37,500 bases of DNA from Symbiodinium natans (Eukaryota; Sar; Dinophyceae; Suessiales; Symbiodiniaceae): the NCBI GenBank assembly GCA_905221605.1, contig CAJNDS010000336.1, positions 227,501-265,000 on the forward strand, given 5' to 3'. Both the position numbers and the translations under genes were made by a program. The notes below the pieces were generated by a model, which was given only the letters and a program-made list of their open reading frames with translations, was not told where the DNA came from and searched no databases. Shown here piece by piece: positions 19,810 to 31,400 of this stretch. Position 1 is the stretch's first letter; every line of letters begins with the position of its first letter.

Positions 19810-21365
19810 AGGGTTTCGGGTTTAGGGTTTCTCCTTCCCAAACCAGAAGAAGTGAAATAGCAGGCATCCAGGGCATTTTGGACATCTGGGCGGCGACAAC
19901 CACGCCATCGAAGCGGTTCCAAGAGCTCTGGCAGAGCTGCGCTGCTCAGAACACAAGGTAAGACACTGGTAGATGCCGCCCAGGAAGAGAAAGCACGAAG
20001 ACACCGAGGGACTTCAGCCCGGACGACCTGCAACAGCAAACGTAGGAAGACCACCCTGAGGGACTTCAGCCCGGGGGGCCTGCAACAGCCAACGTACGTA
20101 GTGTGCGGGGATCTTCTTCTCGCCACACACTGAGGATGGTCGATTTCTGCTCTGAGGTCCCCCCTCCTGCATGTCGCGCAGGGCTGCTGCGCCGAGGGGA
20201 GAGAAAACCGGCGCCTCGTCACAGCACGTGCTGCTGTCCAGTGACCCAGCATTCGCAAGTCCACGGCGCAGTAAGGCCATGCCTCCACCTGACAAAGGCT
20301 TGAAGCTCCAGGTCCCGTGACTGTCCCTTAAATGCCAGTGACGGTCCCGCAAATGCCATGGCTTGAGCAGAGCCAGGGATTTGGGGCTCATGGTGCAATC
20401 TTTAGACTTCGAGGGGCTGTTTGGGGCTGAGACTCCGATGAGTTAGACAGCTTTCGGCTGGCTCTTTCGGTACGTTACACGCAGACATTTTTACTAGAGG
20501 CCTGCGAAGCAGAAAACGCCGAAGGAATCTTGCAGTGTCAGGAGCCTTGAACTTGAATCAGATTCCACACCTGTAGAAGCTGGATGAGATGATTCCCTGA
20601 GGCACCCTGGCCACATCCTTGCACGACGTCGCACGAGGGCGCCTTCGGGAGTCTTAAGCGCACTTCGTCGCTAGCTCACTAAGATTCTCGGCTCAGCTCT
20701 GCTGAGCGGATGCTGCGCAGAGATATGCAGAGGGCAAGGCCCAAAAGGCGTCCTGGAGTTGCAGGCCCGGGTATACTGGGCAGCAACGCAGCTTTGCAAC
20801 CTTGCGTGCGCTGTGCGCACGTACAGCGGTCCGTGGCTCGGACTCCTCCAACACAACGCGGTCGCGAAGACCGTCAAGGAGAGAGGGCGAGGCAACAAGG
20901 CAACCAACTCAGGAGCTGGGCCGGACGGGCTGGCGGCTGCTTTTTAGGCTACTGCGCGGAGTACTCGGCTCGGCAGCTCTCAAGGATTTTGCGGAGCAAG
21001 ACGCTGGGGAACATGTCGGACACGCCTGAAGCGCAGCGACATCCTCATCAGAGCCACACATGATCTGGGGAGCTCTCATGCCTTGAGGCAGCGCTGAGCA
21101 CTGACAAGTGCGACCCACACCCCACCGAAAGCTCTCAGCTCTCTTTCCTCCATAGACGAGGAAAGCCGCCATCTTTGGGGGGGACCGGCATGAACCTCCA
21201 CGGAACTGGCGCATTTCAAGGGGGGGGGGGGGGGGGGGGGGGGGCATGCGACAAAGTGCAACAGCAGGAGCAGCACATCGTGGCTCGCAAGCATGAGCAT
21301 AGGCATTATGATGAATCCTGGGCCGTGTCGGGCATCATGCTAGGGAAGATGACATCTTTGCCGCT
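19810..21365. other. Array-poor unique stretch with small tandem repeats
   Basis: GAGGGACTTCAGCCCGG with CCTGCAACAGC is duplicated (about 20008 and 20060), and AAATGCCA with a GTGAC..TCCC block is duplicated at 20313-20360. G run of about 24 at 21220. No confident gene. Confidence 0.45.
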
Positions 21366-21860
21366 GCGTGCTCATTGCACAACGAACTTACACAGCCGCA
21401 TCCTTTTTCCGACGTTGGAGCAGTCTCTCTCATGTCTCCCACTGCAGTGTTCGGTCACAAGTGCATGGACGGAGTCAGGTCATTCTGCTGTTGTGCGTGA
21501 GCGGCTGGCGCTACCAACATCTCCTAGCCGTACCCACATGGACAGGAAGGTCTTCGCACAGAACGTGCTTCCAGTGCTGGCCAACGCGGGTGCCACTGGC
21601 TGCTACTTGGGCTGGAGGAGGAGGTCTTCGCCATGATCTACGTGCTCATTGAGCAACGAACTTACTCAGCCTTCTGTTGGCGTGGGAGCCACAATGCAAG
21701 AAGCTGAAACAGTCCCACATCTCCCACTGCAGTGTTCGGTCAAGTGCAGGGACAGCGCCAGGTCATCGTCCTTTTGTGTGAGCGGCCGGCGCTGAAAGCT
21801 CCTAACCATGCCCACATAGACAGAGACAGTAGGTCTTCACACATAACATGCTTCAGATGC
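21365..21860. repeat. Tandem duplication of about 270 bp
   Basis: Two diverged copies in order: GTGCTCATTG.ACAACGAACTTAC, TCTCCCACTGCAGTGTTCGGTC, GTGAGCGGC.GGCGCT, CCTA.CC.T.CCCACAT and GGTCTTC.CACA. A third partial copy may lie near 22080-22250. Confidence 0.65.
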
Positions 21861-22720
21861 TGAAAGCTGTTGAAACCTGTAAAGTCTATAGCTTCCACCG
21901 TGCGCGGGATCCAAAAGGGGTGTTCAAACGCCTTCGCAGGTGCCGCACACCATGCCCAGACGAATTGTGGTTCAGGGTACGGGGTTTAGGGTGCCAGCCG
22001 CTCTCTTCTGCAGCGCGAGCAAAGCTTGCTGGACACGCAGTGATGCGTGTGCACAACATAACAGCCCTATCTGTGTGGCACCTGTTGCATCAGCTGCCCT
22101 CCATGCTCATACCACTACGAAGTGGCACACGCATGTCCAATCTGCTCTCAAGGATCTGCTTCACCAGTGTCACGTTGGGCTGTCCCACATGCTGCCGATC
22201 TGCGGTGAGCTGCTCTTTGGCAGCACGACCACCACAGGAATGAGCTTGGAACATGCTCAGCGGTTGTCCTCTACCCCAAAATTGAGCCCTTTGGGGCCAC
22301 TGCGAATAGACACAAGCTTCGCCTCCGCCGTCTATCCTCCTAACTCCGTCATCCTCACCCCTGGCTTAGGGCAAGCGTTGGGAAAAAGATGCACAAACCA
22401 ACCATGAGGGACCAGATGCATAGATCATCACATTTAGCCCTATAGGTCCTGGATCATATAGCGCTGAAGGTGACATCAAAATGTATTGTGTTGTGGTCCG
22501 CGGTTCAAGTATCCAATACTCGGAAACATCAGGGTCGCTTTGAAACATCAGGGTCTCTTACGCGTCATCCTAGATATTCTCTCGACCAGAGTTGGACAAT
22601 GAGCGGACTACACGAACATGCTGAACCTTATGACACCAATGCGTGCCTTAAGCGTACGTCGTGTACAAAAAGGCTCCAAACGTACTTTGCAGTTGACACT
22701 CCTCAACCGCAAACCCTAAA
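21860..22720. other. Unique stretch, no confident gene
   Basis: Two overlapping frames of 131 and 155 codons (21848-22407) are open on the plus strand but look composition-driven. The short block ACATCAGGGTC is repeated at 22525 and 22545. Confidence 0.4.
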
Positions 22721-22883
22721 TCTTACAAACCCTAAACCCTAAATTCTCTTAAGCCCACTGACGCTCCTAAACCCTGAACCCTAAACCATATAAACCCTAA
22801 ACCCTAAATTTTCTTAAGCCCACAATCTGCACCCTGAGCCTTGACCTGCATTTTTGCGTGGCTTCCCTGTTCATCTTCTACAG

Positions 22884-23083
22884 GCCAGGGGAGCTGTCCG
22901 GAAAAAGGTTCATACGCCTCCTTTGTGAAGGTCCCGAGATGCCATGGGCCTCTCCACCCAAAACCTGAGCAATCTGCCGACGACTCGCTCTCTTTTCCGC
23001 TCTTCATGGCCCCAGCAGCAGGAGACTGCCGTCTGACGGGGCAGCGCGCCAGCATGCGCGCGCCTTCGGCGCGCGACTTGTAA
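22884..23083 (+). CDS. Candidate terminal exon after a clear acceptor
   Basis: A pyrimidine-rich acceptor (CTGTTCATCTTCTACAG) is followed by 65 codons ending RAPSARDL and TAA: SYASFVKVPRCHGPLHPKPE and so on. A second frame (PGELSGKRFIRLLCEGPEMP) also looks protein-like but stops sooner. Upstream lies a CCCTAAA array. Confidence 0.42.
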
Positions 23084-23244
23084 GTTTAAATGGACGTCGC
23101 CTTCCGGTTTAGGGTTTAGGGTTTAGGGTTCAGGGTTTAGGGTTGAGGTTTTAGGGTTTAGGGCATAGGGTATAGGGTTTAGGGTTTAGGGTTTAGGGTT
23201 CAGGGCTTATCTTGGGAATGTAAGGGCTTAGGGTGCTTTCTAAG

Positions 23245-23301
23245 CAACTCGAGGATCGGTCGCCTACGCCTCAGAGTCCAGCGAAGAAGCGTGCCGCCTG
23301 A
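23245..23301 (+). CDS. Candidate terminal exon, QLEDRSPTPQSPAKKRAA
   Basis: CTTTCTAAG precedes 18 codons and TGA. The S/P-rich stretch with a KKR cluster resembles a nuclear protein tail. Other frames are also open, so this is a preference only. Confidence 0.38.
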   Translation, partial: QLEDRSPTPQSPAKKRAA

Positions 23302-23399
23302 GGGAAAGGGCTTAGGGTTTAGGGCCTTTAGGGTTTAGGGTTTAGGGTTGAGGGTTGAGGGTTTAGGGTTGAGGGTTGAGGGTTTAGGGCTGAGAGGGC

Positions 23400-23479
23400 T
23401 TTTAGAAAGAAGATGGCTCAGGGCCTTTCGGGATGCTTCGGGTTCACCGGGTGATTTGCTCAGGGAAACCCATACCACC
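23400..23479 (-). CDS. Candidate exon, SLSKSPGEPEASRKALSHLL, telomeric acceptor
   Basis: TTTAG of a sense-oriented array is followed by one base and VVWVSLSKSPGEPEASRK and so on, with a GC donor near AAA|AGCCC. Its gene is unknown. Confidence 0.38.
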
Positions 23480-23602
23480 CTAAACCCTAAACCCTAAACC
23501 CTAAACCCTAAACCCTAAACCCTAAACCCTAAACCCTAAACCCTAAACCCTAAACCCTAAACCCTAAACCCTCTCTACCATATATATTTAACCTTAATTG
23601 TA

Positions 23603-24085
23603 TTTTCAAAATTTGGCCGCTTTATTTTCAGAATTTGGCCGCTTTATTTTCAGAATTTGGCCGCTTTATTTTCAGAATGAGCCAAAATCAGGCCAAAGGC
23701 TAATTGAATTTCAGAATTTGGCCGCTGTATTTTCAGAATTTGGCCGCTTCAGAATTTGGCCGTTGTATTTTCAGAAATTGGCTGCTTTATTTTCAGAATT
23801 TGGCCGCTTTATTTTCAGAATTTGGCCGCTTCAGAATTTGGCCGCTTTATTTTCAGAATTTGGCCGTTTTATTTTCAGAATTTGGCCGCTTTATTTTCAG
23901 AAATTTGTCGCTTTATTTTCAGAATTTGGCCGCTTTATTTTCAGAATTTGGCCGCTTTATTTTCAGAATTTGGCCGCTTCAGAATTTGGCCGTTTTATTT
24001 TCAGAATTTGGCCGCTTTATTTTCAGAATTTGGCCGCTTTATTTTCAGAATTTGGCCGCTTTATTTTCAGAATTTGGCCGTTTTT
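23603..24085 (+). repeat. 22 bp minisatellite TTTTCAGAATTTGGCCGCTTTA
   Basis: Over twenty copies, a few shortened to the 16 bp form GCTTCAGAATTTGGCC. Open frames across it are repeat artefacts, because the total shift of 22 bp cycles all frames. Each unit contains TTTTCAG, an acceptor-like string. Confidence 0.9.
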
Positions 24086-24274
24086 GGCTTTCTCAATGTA
24101 GTGGGATTCTCTGGGTGGGTGGGTGTTATATCCGAGCCGTAAATAAAACTTAACCATAAAGCTGCTCGACCCGGAGTGCTGAACCCTAAACCCTAAACCC
24201 TAAACCCTAACCCCAAAACTGCGACACCCTAAACCCCTTGGCCCCTACACCCAAGTTAGAGCCTATTTCTGCAG

Positions 24275-24318
24275 GTGTCGGGCCGAAGACTCCAGAACAG
24301 CTGAGTCTCGACTTCACG
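24275..24318 (+). CDS. Candidate exon, VGPKTPEQLSLDFT, telomeric donor
   Basis: TTTCTGCAG, two bases, then 14 codons ending ACG directly before GTTTAGGG of a plus-oriented array. Function unknown. Confidence 0.42.
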
Positions 24319-24450
24319 GTTTAGGGTTTAGGGTTTAGGGTTTTAGGGTTTTAGGGTTTAGGGTTTAGGGTTTAGGGTTTAGGGTTTAGGGTTTAGGGTT
24401 TAGGGTTTAGGGTTTAGGGTTTAGGGTTTAGGGGTTTGGGGTTTAGTGTT
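24319..24450 (+). repeat. TTTAGGG array after a telomeric donor
   Basis: About eighteen units beginning exactly at the end of the 24275-24318 exon. Confidence 0.85.
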
Positions 24451-24470
24451 TAGGGACCATAAAGCACTAG

Positions 24471-24541
24471 ACATGAACTGCCTACAAGACGAGCAACATC
24501 CCAATGAGAAAGCCACCAAAACACCCATACTCATAAAATAG
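24471..24541 (+). CDS. Candidate terminal exon, MNCLQDEQHPNEKATKTPIL
   Basis: GCACTAG is followed by 22 codons and TAG. The lysine/threonine-rich tail reads like protein. It could follow the 24275-24318 exon across the TTTAGGG array between them. Confidence 0.35.
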
Positions 24542-24559
24542 ACCACGAAGCACAAGACC

Positions 24560-25170
24560 CTAAACAGCAATCCCCACACCCTAAACCCCACAACCTAAAC
24601 CTTAAACCCTAAACCCTAGACCCTAAACCCTAAAGCCTAAACCCTGAACCCTAAACCCCACACCCTAAACCCAAACCCTAATCCCTAAACCCTACACCCT
24701 AAACCCTGAACCCTAAACCCTAAACCCCAAACCCCACACCCTAAACCCTAAACCATAAAGCCTAAACCCTAAACCCTAAACCCCAAACCTCACACCCTAA
24801 ACCCTAAAGCCTAAACCCTAAACCCTAAACCCTGAACCCATAAACAGGCTCTATGAAACCTCAGCTTCCTTGGGAGGTTCGGGGGCGGCGCCTGCTGATG
24901 CTTCTGATTCCCGAGGCCACCTGCTGAAGCAAAGTGCTGCTAGGGGCCACCGGGGGGTTTAGGGTTTAGGGTTTAGGTTTAGGGTTTAGGGTTTAGGGTT
25001 TAGGGTTTAGGGTTTAGGGTTTAGGGTTTAGGGTTTAGGGTTTAGGGTTTAGGGTTTAGGGTTTAGGGTTTAGGGTTTAGGGTTTAGGGTTCAGGGTTTA
25101 GGGTTTAGGCGGTTTAGGGTTTAGGCGGTTTCGGGTTTAGGCGGTTTCGGGTTTAGGGTTTGCGGTTTAG
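24560..25170. repeat. CCCTAAA array, exon island, TTTAGGG array
   Basis: 24560-24845 is CCCTAAA with CCCCACA and AAGCCTA variants and a partial higher-order pattern. 24957-25165 is a long pure TTTAGGG array. The minus exon at 24851-24923 is between them. Confidence 0.82.
24851..24923 (-). CDS. Candidate terminal exon, E/A/P-rich
   Basis: GCTTCAG is followed by one base and a frame reading RWPRESEASAGAAPEPPKE ending AEVS and TAG, or spliced at GAG|GTTTCA. It sits between a CCCTAAA array on the left and a TTTAGGG array on the right. The parent gene is unknown; a second 3' end of the WDR55 transcript is one option. Confidence 0.4.
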
Positions 25171-25221
25171 GCCGACTTAATCTTGGAGACCCAAACTCAA
25201 ACTTACATCTAAGGTTGGAAT

Positions 25222-25404
25222 CTATGCGCCCTTCTGATACATGGTGTATAGACGGTCCATAGCTGTTTTTGCTGATTCATCTGTGGTCTTGGAAACAGGA
25301 ACAGTGTGACAAAGAACCCCTACAAGAGGAGCTCGCATCACGGAGGCTGTACGAAATGAGTGATCTACTGACCCCCGTGAATGGCCGAGGACAGAAGGAC
25401 GCAA
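25222..25404 (-). CDS. Terminal exon, 60 residues, probably of the WDR55 gene
   Basis: After an array and AAAAACAG, 60 codons run to TAG: LRPSVLGHSRGSVDHSF and on to MDRLYTMYQKGA. Phase 0 fits the end of the lysine-rich exon. The sequence is not one I recognise from WDR55 C-termini and is richer in A and T at third positions than its neighbours, so it could belong to another gene or a transposon remnant. Confidence 0.5.
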   Translation of the reverse strand: MRPSVLGHSRGSVDHSFRTASVMRAPLVGVLCHTVPVSKTTDESAKTAMDRLYTMYQKGA

Positions 25405-28400
25405 CTGTTTTTAAACCCTAAACCCTAAACCCTAACCCTAAACCCTAAACCCTAAACCCTCTTCTGGGCAGCCCAGGGCCACAGGCAAGGCCAAGCTACG
25501 CGCATGAAGGGAGACGAAATGGAGACCCAAGCGGAGACAAGCAGGAGGCCACATGAGAGACAAGCGGAGACAAGGAGCCCAGGGTCCCGGACGAGGCCAC
25601 CCACGTGAAGGGAGACCAGAAGAGACAAGCGGAGACAAGTAGCCCAGGAAGGGAGATAAAGGAAGAGAAGCGGAGACCAGCAGCAGGGACCCGGGCGAGG
25701 GCCGGCCCGAAACCCTAAACCGTAAACCCTGAATCCTAAGCCCAAAACCCCTTGTGACCAGCCTGGAGCCGCCTTCTTCTTCTTCCTCTTGTCCTTGAGC
25801 TTCTGCCGCTTCTTGGGTCTCTCCTCCTCGAATCGGTGGGATGACGCTTGTTGGGTGTAGGGTTTAGGGTTTAGGGTTTAGGGTTTGGGGTTTAGGGTTT
25901 AGGGTTTAGGGTTTAGGCTTTAGGGTTTAGGCTTTAGGGTTTAGGCTTTAGAAATCTTCCCAAACCCCAAATCAAATCGTACCACCTCACCCCTCAATCC
26001 CTCAACTATCCGTAAGCCCCTAAACCCTTAACCCTCAAACCCCAAACTTTCAATCGTGGGTATAGGCCTTCGAGGTTCGGGCATTGATTAAACGATTTAG
26101 GGTTTTTTTCGGGGCTTGGGGTTTCTTCGTCAAGGGGTTAGGGTTGAAAAGGGTCAGCGACTTGGATTTAGGTCTAGTTTTGGGGGCGGCAGCCCTGAAC
26201 GCCAGAATCCCAAACTCCAAGCCCTTGTATATAAAGACACAAGCCCGTAAATCCTAAACCCAACAGCTCTCGTCCCGTAACCCAAACACCCCGAACCCAG
26301 CATTTAAGCCCCTTAGGCCCTGCAAGGTTCAGGATTTAAGGTTTTAGGAGCAGGGTAAGGAGTGCTCTTCCTTGTCACAGCCGGATTTGTGGGGATCTAA
26401 CCATTCTCCCCTAAACCCTAAACCCTAAACCCTAAACCCTAAACCCTAAACCCTAAACCCTAAACCCTGAACCCTGAACCCTAAACCTAAACCCGGCTGT
26501 CTATTGAACTGTCAAGTTCCTCCTCGTCGCTGCTGTCGACCTCCTCATCCTGCTCGCCCTCCTCGGCTTTCAGGCCGGCCTCCGCCTGGAAAATCAGGGT
26601 TTAGGGTTTAGGGTTTGGGGTTTAGGGTTTAGGGTTTGGGGTTTGGGGTTTGGGGTTTAGGGTTTAGGGTTTAGGGTTTAGGGTTTAGGGTTTCGGGTTT
26701 CGGGTTTAGGGTTTAGGGTTTAGGGTTAGGTTTTAGGGTTTAGGTCTGAAGCGCGCGGCACACGGGCGCCTCCCCGAAGATCTCGGCCCAGCTCTCACCC
26801 GCCAGCAGCCGCCGAGCCTCCTGGGCCGAGAGTCTACCCTAAACCCTAAACCCTAAACCCTAAACCCTAAACCCTAAACCCTAAACCCTAAACCCTAAAC
26901 CCTAAACCCTGAACCCTGAACCCTAAACCTAAACCCTAAACCCTAAACCTGAACCCAAACCCTAACCCCCAAACCCTAAACCGAAGAGGGTTTCGGGGGG
27001 AGGGGCTCCTAGGTTCAGTGATTCATAGGAATCCCTAGACCCTAAACCCAAGAGGGTTTTGGGTTGAAGGAGACTCCTAGGTTCAGACCCTAAACCCTAA
27101 ACCCTAAACCCTAAACCCTAAACCCTAAACCCCAAATGCATGGCCGGCCTCGGTGGACCAGAGCATCACCGAGGGCTTGCCGTGGGCCGTAGAGGCCAGC
27201 AACTTGGCATCCTGGACGCGTCGGAGTGAGGGTTTAGGGTTTAGGGCTAGGGTTTCCCTACGCAGCGCGCCCCTGAGCAGATTCGCTTGCAGCAAAACAC
27301 CTGGGCGCAAACCTTGATTTCGTGGCACCCCTAAGCCCTAAACCCCAAACCCCAAACCCCAAACCCCAAACCCCAAACCCTAAACCCTAAACCCTAAACG
27401 CAGGGCCCAGATGCTCGGGCCCCGGCTGGGGACAGGGCCAGGCGCTCCATAGGGTACTCGGCACTCCCATGCCTGTCTTTGGCGTAGGGTTTAGGGTTTA
27501 GGGTTTGGGGTTTAGGGTTTAGGGTTTAGGGTTTAGGGTTTAGGGTTTAGGGCTTAGGGCTTAGGGCTTAGGGCTTAGGGCTTCGGGCTTAGGGCTTAGG
27601 GCTCAGGGCTTGGGGCTTGGGGTTTGGGAGTTTAGGGCCTGAGGTTTAGGAAGTAGGCACCACGGCCCTACACTCCACCTGAAGCCCGGACACCCGAAGC
27701 CCTAACCATCCTCAACCACGAATCCCAACCACCTCGCGCACGAAAGCAAAAACAACATCCACCCCAAACCCTAAACCCTAAAACCATAAACCCTAAACCC
27801 CAAACGCTAAACCCTAAACCCTAAACCCTAAACCCCAAACCCTAAAACCCTAAAAACCTTGAGCAACCTCGAACCCAAAACCTCTAACTCTACACCCGGC
27901 CCTGGAGCCCCTAGCGCAAAGTATTGAAACCCTATAGATAAACCCTAAACCCTCAACCCTAAATCCTAAACCTTAAACCTTAAACCCTAAACCCCAAACC
28001 CATATACACCTCCCCCCTCCCTACGTGCTAAACCCCGAACTACGGCAAAAGCCTAAGCCACCCAGACCCGGAAGCCCCTTAGAGTGTAGGGTTTAGGGTT
28101 TAGGGCTTAGGGTTTAGGGCTTAGGGTTTAGGATTTAGGGTTCAATTCCAAAAAACCAAATTGCAAGCCCTAAACACGAAACCCTCAACCCTAAATCCTA
28201 ACCCCTAAACCCCAAACCCATCACACCTCCCCCCTCCCTACGTGCTAACCTAAACCCTAAACCCCAAACCCTAAACCCTAAACTCTAAATCCTAAACCCT
28301 AAACCCTAAACCCTAAACCCTAAACCTCCGAGCTAAAGCAAAAACCCAAGAAAGTGGGCCGCCCGACTCGCCCAGCAGGCCCAAGACGCCACTTCCCAGG

Positions 28401-31400
28401 CCTCGATGAGTTTAGGGTTTAGGGTTTAGGGTTTAGGGTTTAGGGTTTAGGGTTTAGGGTTTAGGGTTTAGGGTGTAGGGTGTAGGGTGTAGGGTTTAGG
28501 GCTGTTAGGGCCTATAGGGCTGAAAGGCTAGAGGGTTTGTAGGGCTTATAGGGCCTATGAAGGCTTATGTGCTTTTAGGGCAGGGTTTGTGGCTTTATGG
28601 GATTTGTAGGGCTCATCGGTCTGATAGGGCTTGTAGGGCTTCTAGGGCTTCTAGGGCTTCCAGGGCTTGTTTCTTGGGCTTGGAGCTTGCGCTGTGTTGG
28701 GGGGGCATGTAAGGCAGATCGGGCAGGTAGGGTTTATGGTTTAGGGTTTAGGGTTTAGGGTTTAGGGTTTAGGGTTTAGGGTTTAGGGTTTAGGGTTTGG
28801 GGTTTGGGGTTTAGGGTTTCGGGTTTCGGGTTTCGGGTTTAGGGTTTAGGGTTTAGGGTTTAGGGTTTAGGGTTTAGGGTTTAGGGTTTAGGGTTTAGGG
28901 TTTAGGGTTTAGGGTTTAGGGTTTAGGGTTTAGGGAACTCCGAAGGCATCGCGGCTGCTTCGGGTGCCGTGGTGCCCTCGGGTGCCTGTGGGGGTGTAGG
29001 CCTTTGGGCTTTGGGTTGAATACCTTAGGACGGCCCTTTAAAAAAGGCCCTCTGAAAAATATTCCGACATGTACTGCCCGTAGACCCAACAAAAGACAAT
29101 CCCGAGAAGTTGCCTAGCAAAAGGTTTGGGGCATAGGGTTTAGTGTTTAGGGTTTGGGGCTTAGCGTTTTGAAGCTTTGGGCTGAGGGTTGAAGGCGCTT
29201 TGAAGGTTGTTATGGTCCAGTTTTCCCCATCAGAAAGAAAGGGTGCCCACCTTATCTTGTCTAGTGGGCCCTAAACCCTAAACCCTAAACCCTAAACCCT
29301 AAACCCGAAACCCTAAACCCTTAACCCTAAACCCTAAACCCAAGGAACCTGGCCCACGACCAAAAACGGGTGTGTGTGTGTGTGTCACGGACCTAACGTC
29401 CCAGAGCCCAAACCCCAAAGGCCTCAATCGTCAGTCTTACAACAACCCCAAAACCCCAACACTTCCTGAACCCCACTCCTGAAACAAACCCGAAGCCCTA
29501 AAAAGCGACGCCATAAGCAGACCCTAAAGCAAAGACCAGTGCCCCAAAATGACAGAAGCGCGCCGTTGCCCGCACTGAAGTGAGGACCCAGAATCTCCAA
29601 AATGAGAGGCCCTCTGATGCTTTTGGGCTTCAAAAAAAAGTTTAAGCACTGAACCCCAAACCCTAAACCCTAAACTCCAGAATAGAAGTATGGAAGTTAA
29701 AGCCCAATTCAGGCTTGGGGGGGCCGGGAAGGGGGGTGGGCGGGCGTAAGAATGGGCACTTCAATCCTGAATGGTCCAAAGCAAGCTGGGAGGGTTTGGA
29801 GTGTAGAGCTTAAGGGCGCGGAAGGTCCAAAAGCACCTGAGGGTTTAGGGTTTGGGGGGTAGGGTTTAGGGTTTAGGGTTTAGGGTTTAGGGTTTAGGGT
29901 TTAGGGTTTAGGGTTTAGGGTTTAGGGTTTAGGGTTCAGGGTTCAGGGTTTAGGGATACTCGGTACAAGCCATGTTTTTGCCCGTGTCGAAGGGCTCGAA
30001 TATGTTCGGAAACTCGTTAGCACACGCCGCAGACGGCCGAAACCAGACTTGTGCTTTTAAGTCAGGCCTGGTTCGGGCCTGGGTTTAGGGTTTAGGGTTT
30101 AGGGTTTAGGGTTTAGGGTTTAGGGTTTAGGGTTTAGGGTTTAGGGTTTAGGGTTTAGGGTTTAGGGTTTAGGGGGTTTAGGGTTTAGGGTTTAGGGTTT
30201 AGGGTTTAGGGTTTAGGGTTTAGGGTTTAGTTTAGGGTTTAGGGGTTTAGGGGTTTAGGGGTTTAGGGGTTTAGGGGGTTTAGGGTTTAGGGTTTGGGGC
30301 TTAGGGTTTAGGGTTTAGGGTCTAGAGTTTAGGGTTTAGGGTTTAGGGTTTAGAGCTTAAGGTTGAGGGCTTGGGTTTATAGGATTCAGGGGTGCCTGCT
30401 CCTTGTCGCTACCACTCTCAGATGCGAAAAGCTGCACCATCTCCTCGGCTCTCAATCGCCCATTCCGCCACCCTAAACCTTTAGGGTTTAGGGTTTAGGG
30501 TTTGGGGTTTGGGGTTTAGGGTTTAGGGTTTAGGGTTTAGGGTTTAAGGTTTAAGGTTCCCTCAAAAAACCACAACGAACGGAAAGCTATAACCTTCAGT
30601 TTGTCTGAAAAGGACGATCGACAGAAGGCACCTTCTGAGTAAGACTAAACCCTGGACCCTGAACCCTAAACCCTAATACCTGAACCCTAAACCCTAAACC
30701 CTAAACCCCAAACCCTAAACCCTAAACCCCAAACCCCAAACCCCAAACCCCAAACCCTAAACCCTAAACCCTAAACCCTAAACCCTAAACCCTCGAAATT
30801 GCCGTTGCGGATTGCGGTGTCGAGGGGCGCCTCACCGTCGCACCAGCGCCTCTTCTCCTTGCGAGCCCCGGCTTCCAGCAAAATCCGTCCCATTCCTCGG
30901 CACTGGCTTATGGCTTTCAGGCCCGAAGCCTTAAACCCTAATTAAACCCGAAACATGAGGGTTTAAGGGGGTACCTCTCTACACATTTGAGCCAGGCAGG
31001 ATTCGGCTGTCGGGTCTAGGGTTTGCTCAGTGCACACATGCTGCTTTTGCTTGATGGATGCATATGGCTAGTTTCAGGGGGAATTGGGAAAAAAACCCTA
31101 AACCCTAAACCCTACACCCTAAACCCTAAACCCTAAACCACGATTGCTCTAACGTCTAACCGAGTTTCCACAGTGGCCGAAGCTGCAAGCCCAGTGCAGA
31201 GCTGTCGAGCCGGCAACATCGGTCGCATCCGGATTCGCGCGAGCTGCAAGAAGTGCACGGAGTGCCTTGGAGCACCCTAAACCCTAAACCGTAAACCCTA
31301 AACCCTGAACCCTAAACCCTAAACCCTAAACCCTAAACCCTAAACCCTAAACCCTAAACCCTAAACCGCTGCAGGGCGTTTAAGTGGCTGGATTTTTGCA

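Larger units (their letters stand above)
23103..23573. repeat. TTTAGGG (+) arrays then CCCTAAA array
   Basis: 23103-23215 and 23316-23395 are plus-oriented; 23476-23573 is CCCTAAA, nearly perfect. The candidate exons 23245-23301 and 23400-23479 lie in the gaps. Confidence 0.8.

Noticed and set aside
20909-21247. Minus-strand frame starting with a poly-proline run
   Set aside because: The proline run is the translated G homopolymer at 21220-21243 and the rest has no protein-like features.
23598-24153. Three overlapping long frames rich in FQNLA and RIWPLYF
   Set aside because: All come from the 22 bp minisatellite; the same peptide appears in every frame as the unit shifts phase.
28330-28410. 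Exon island at 28.35 kb
   Set aside because: All frames are open on both strands and no boundary pair stands out, so no strand or frame could be chosen.
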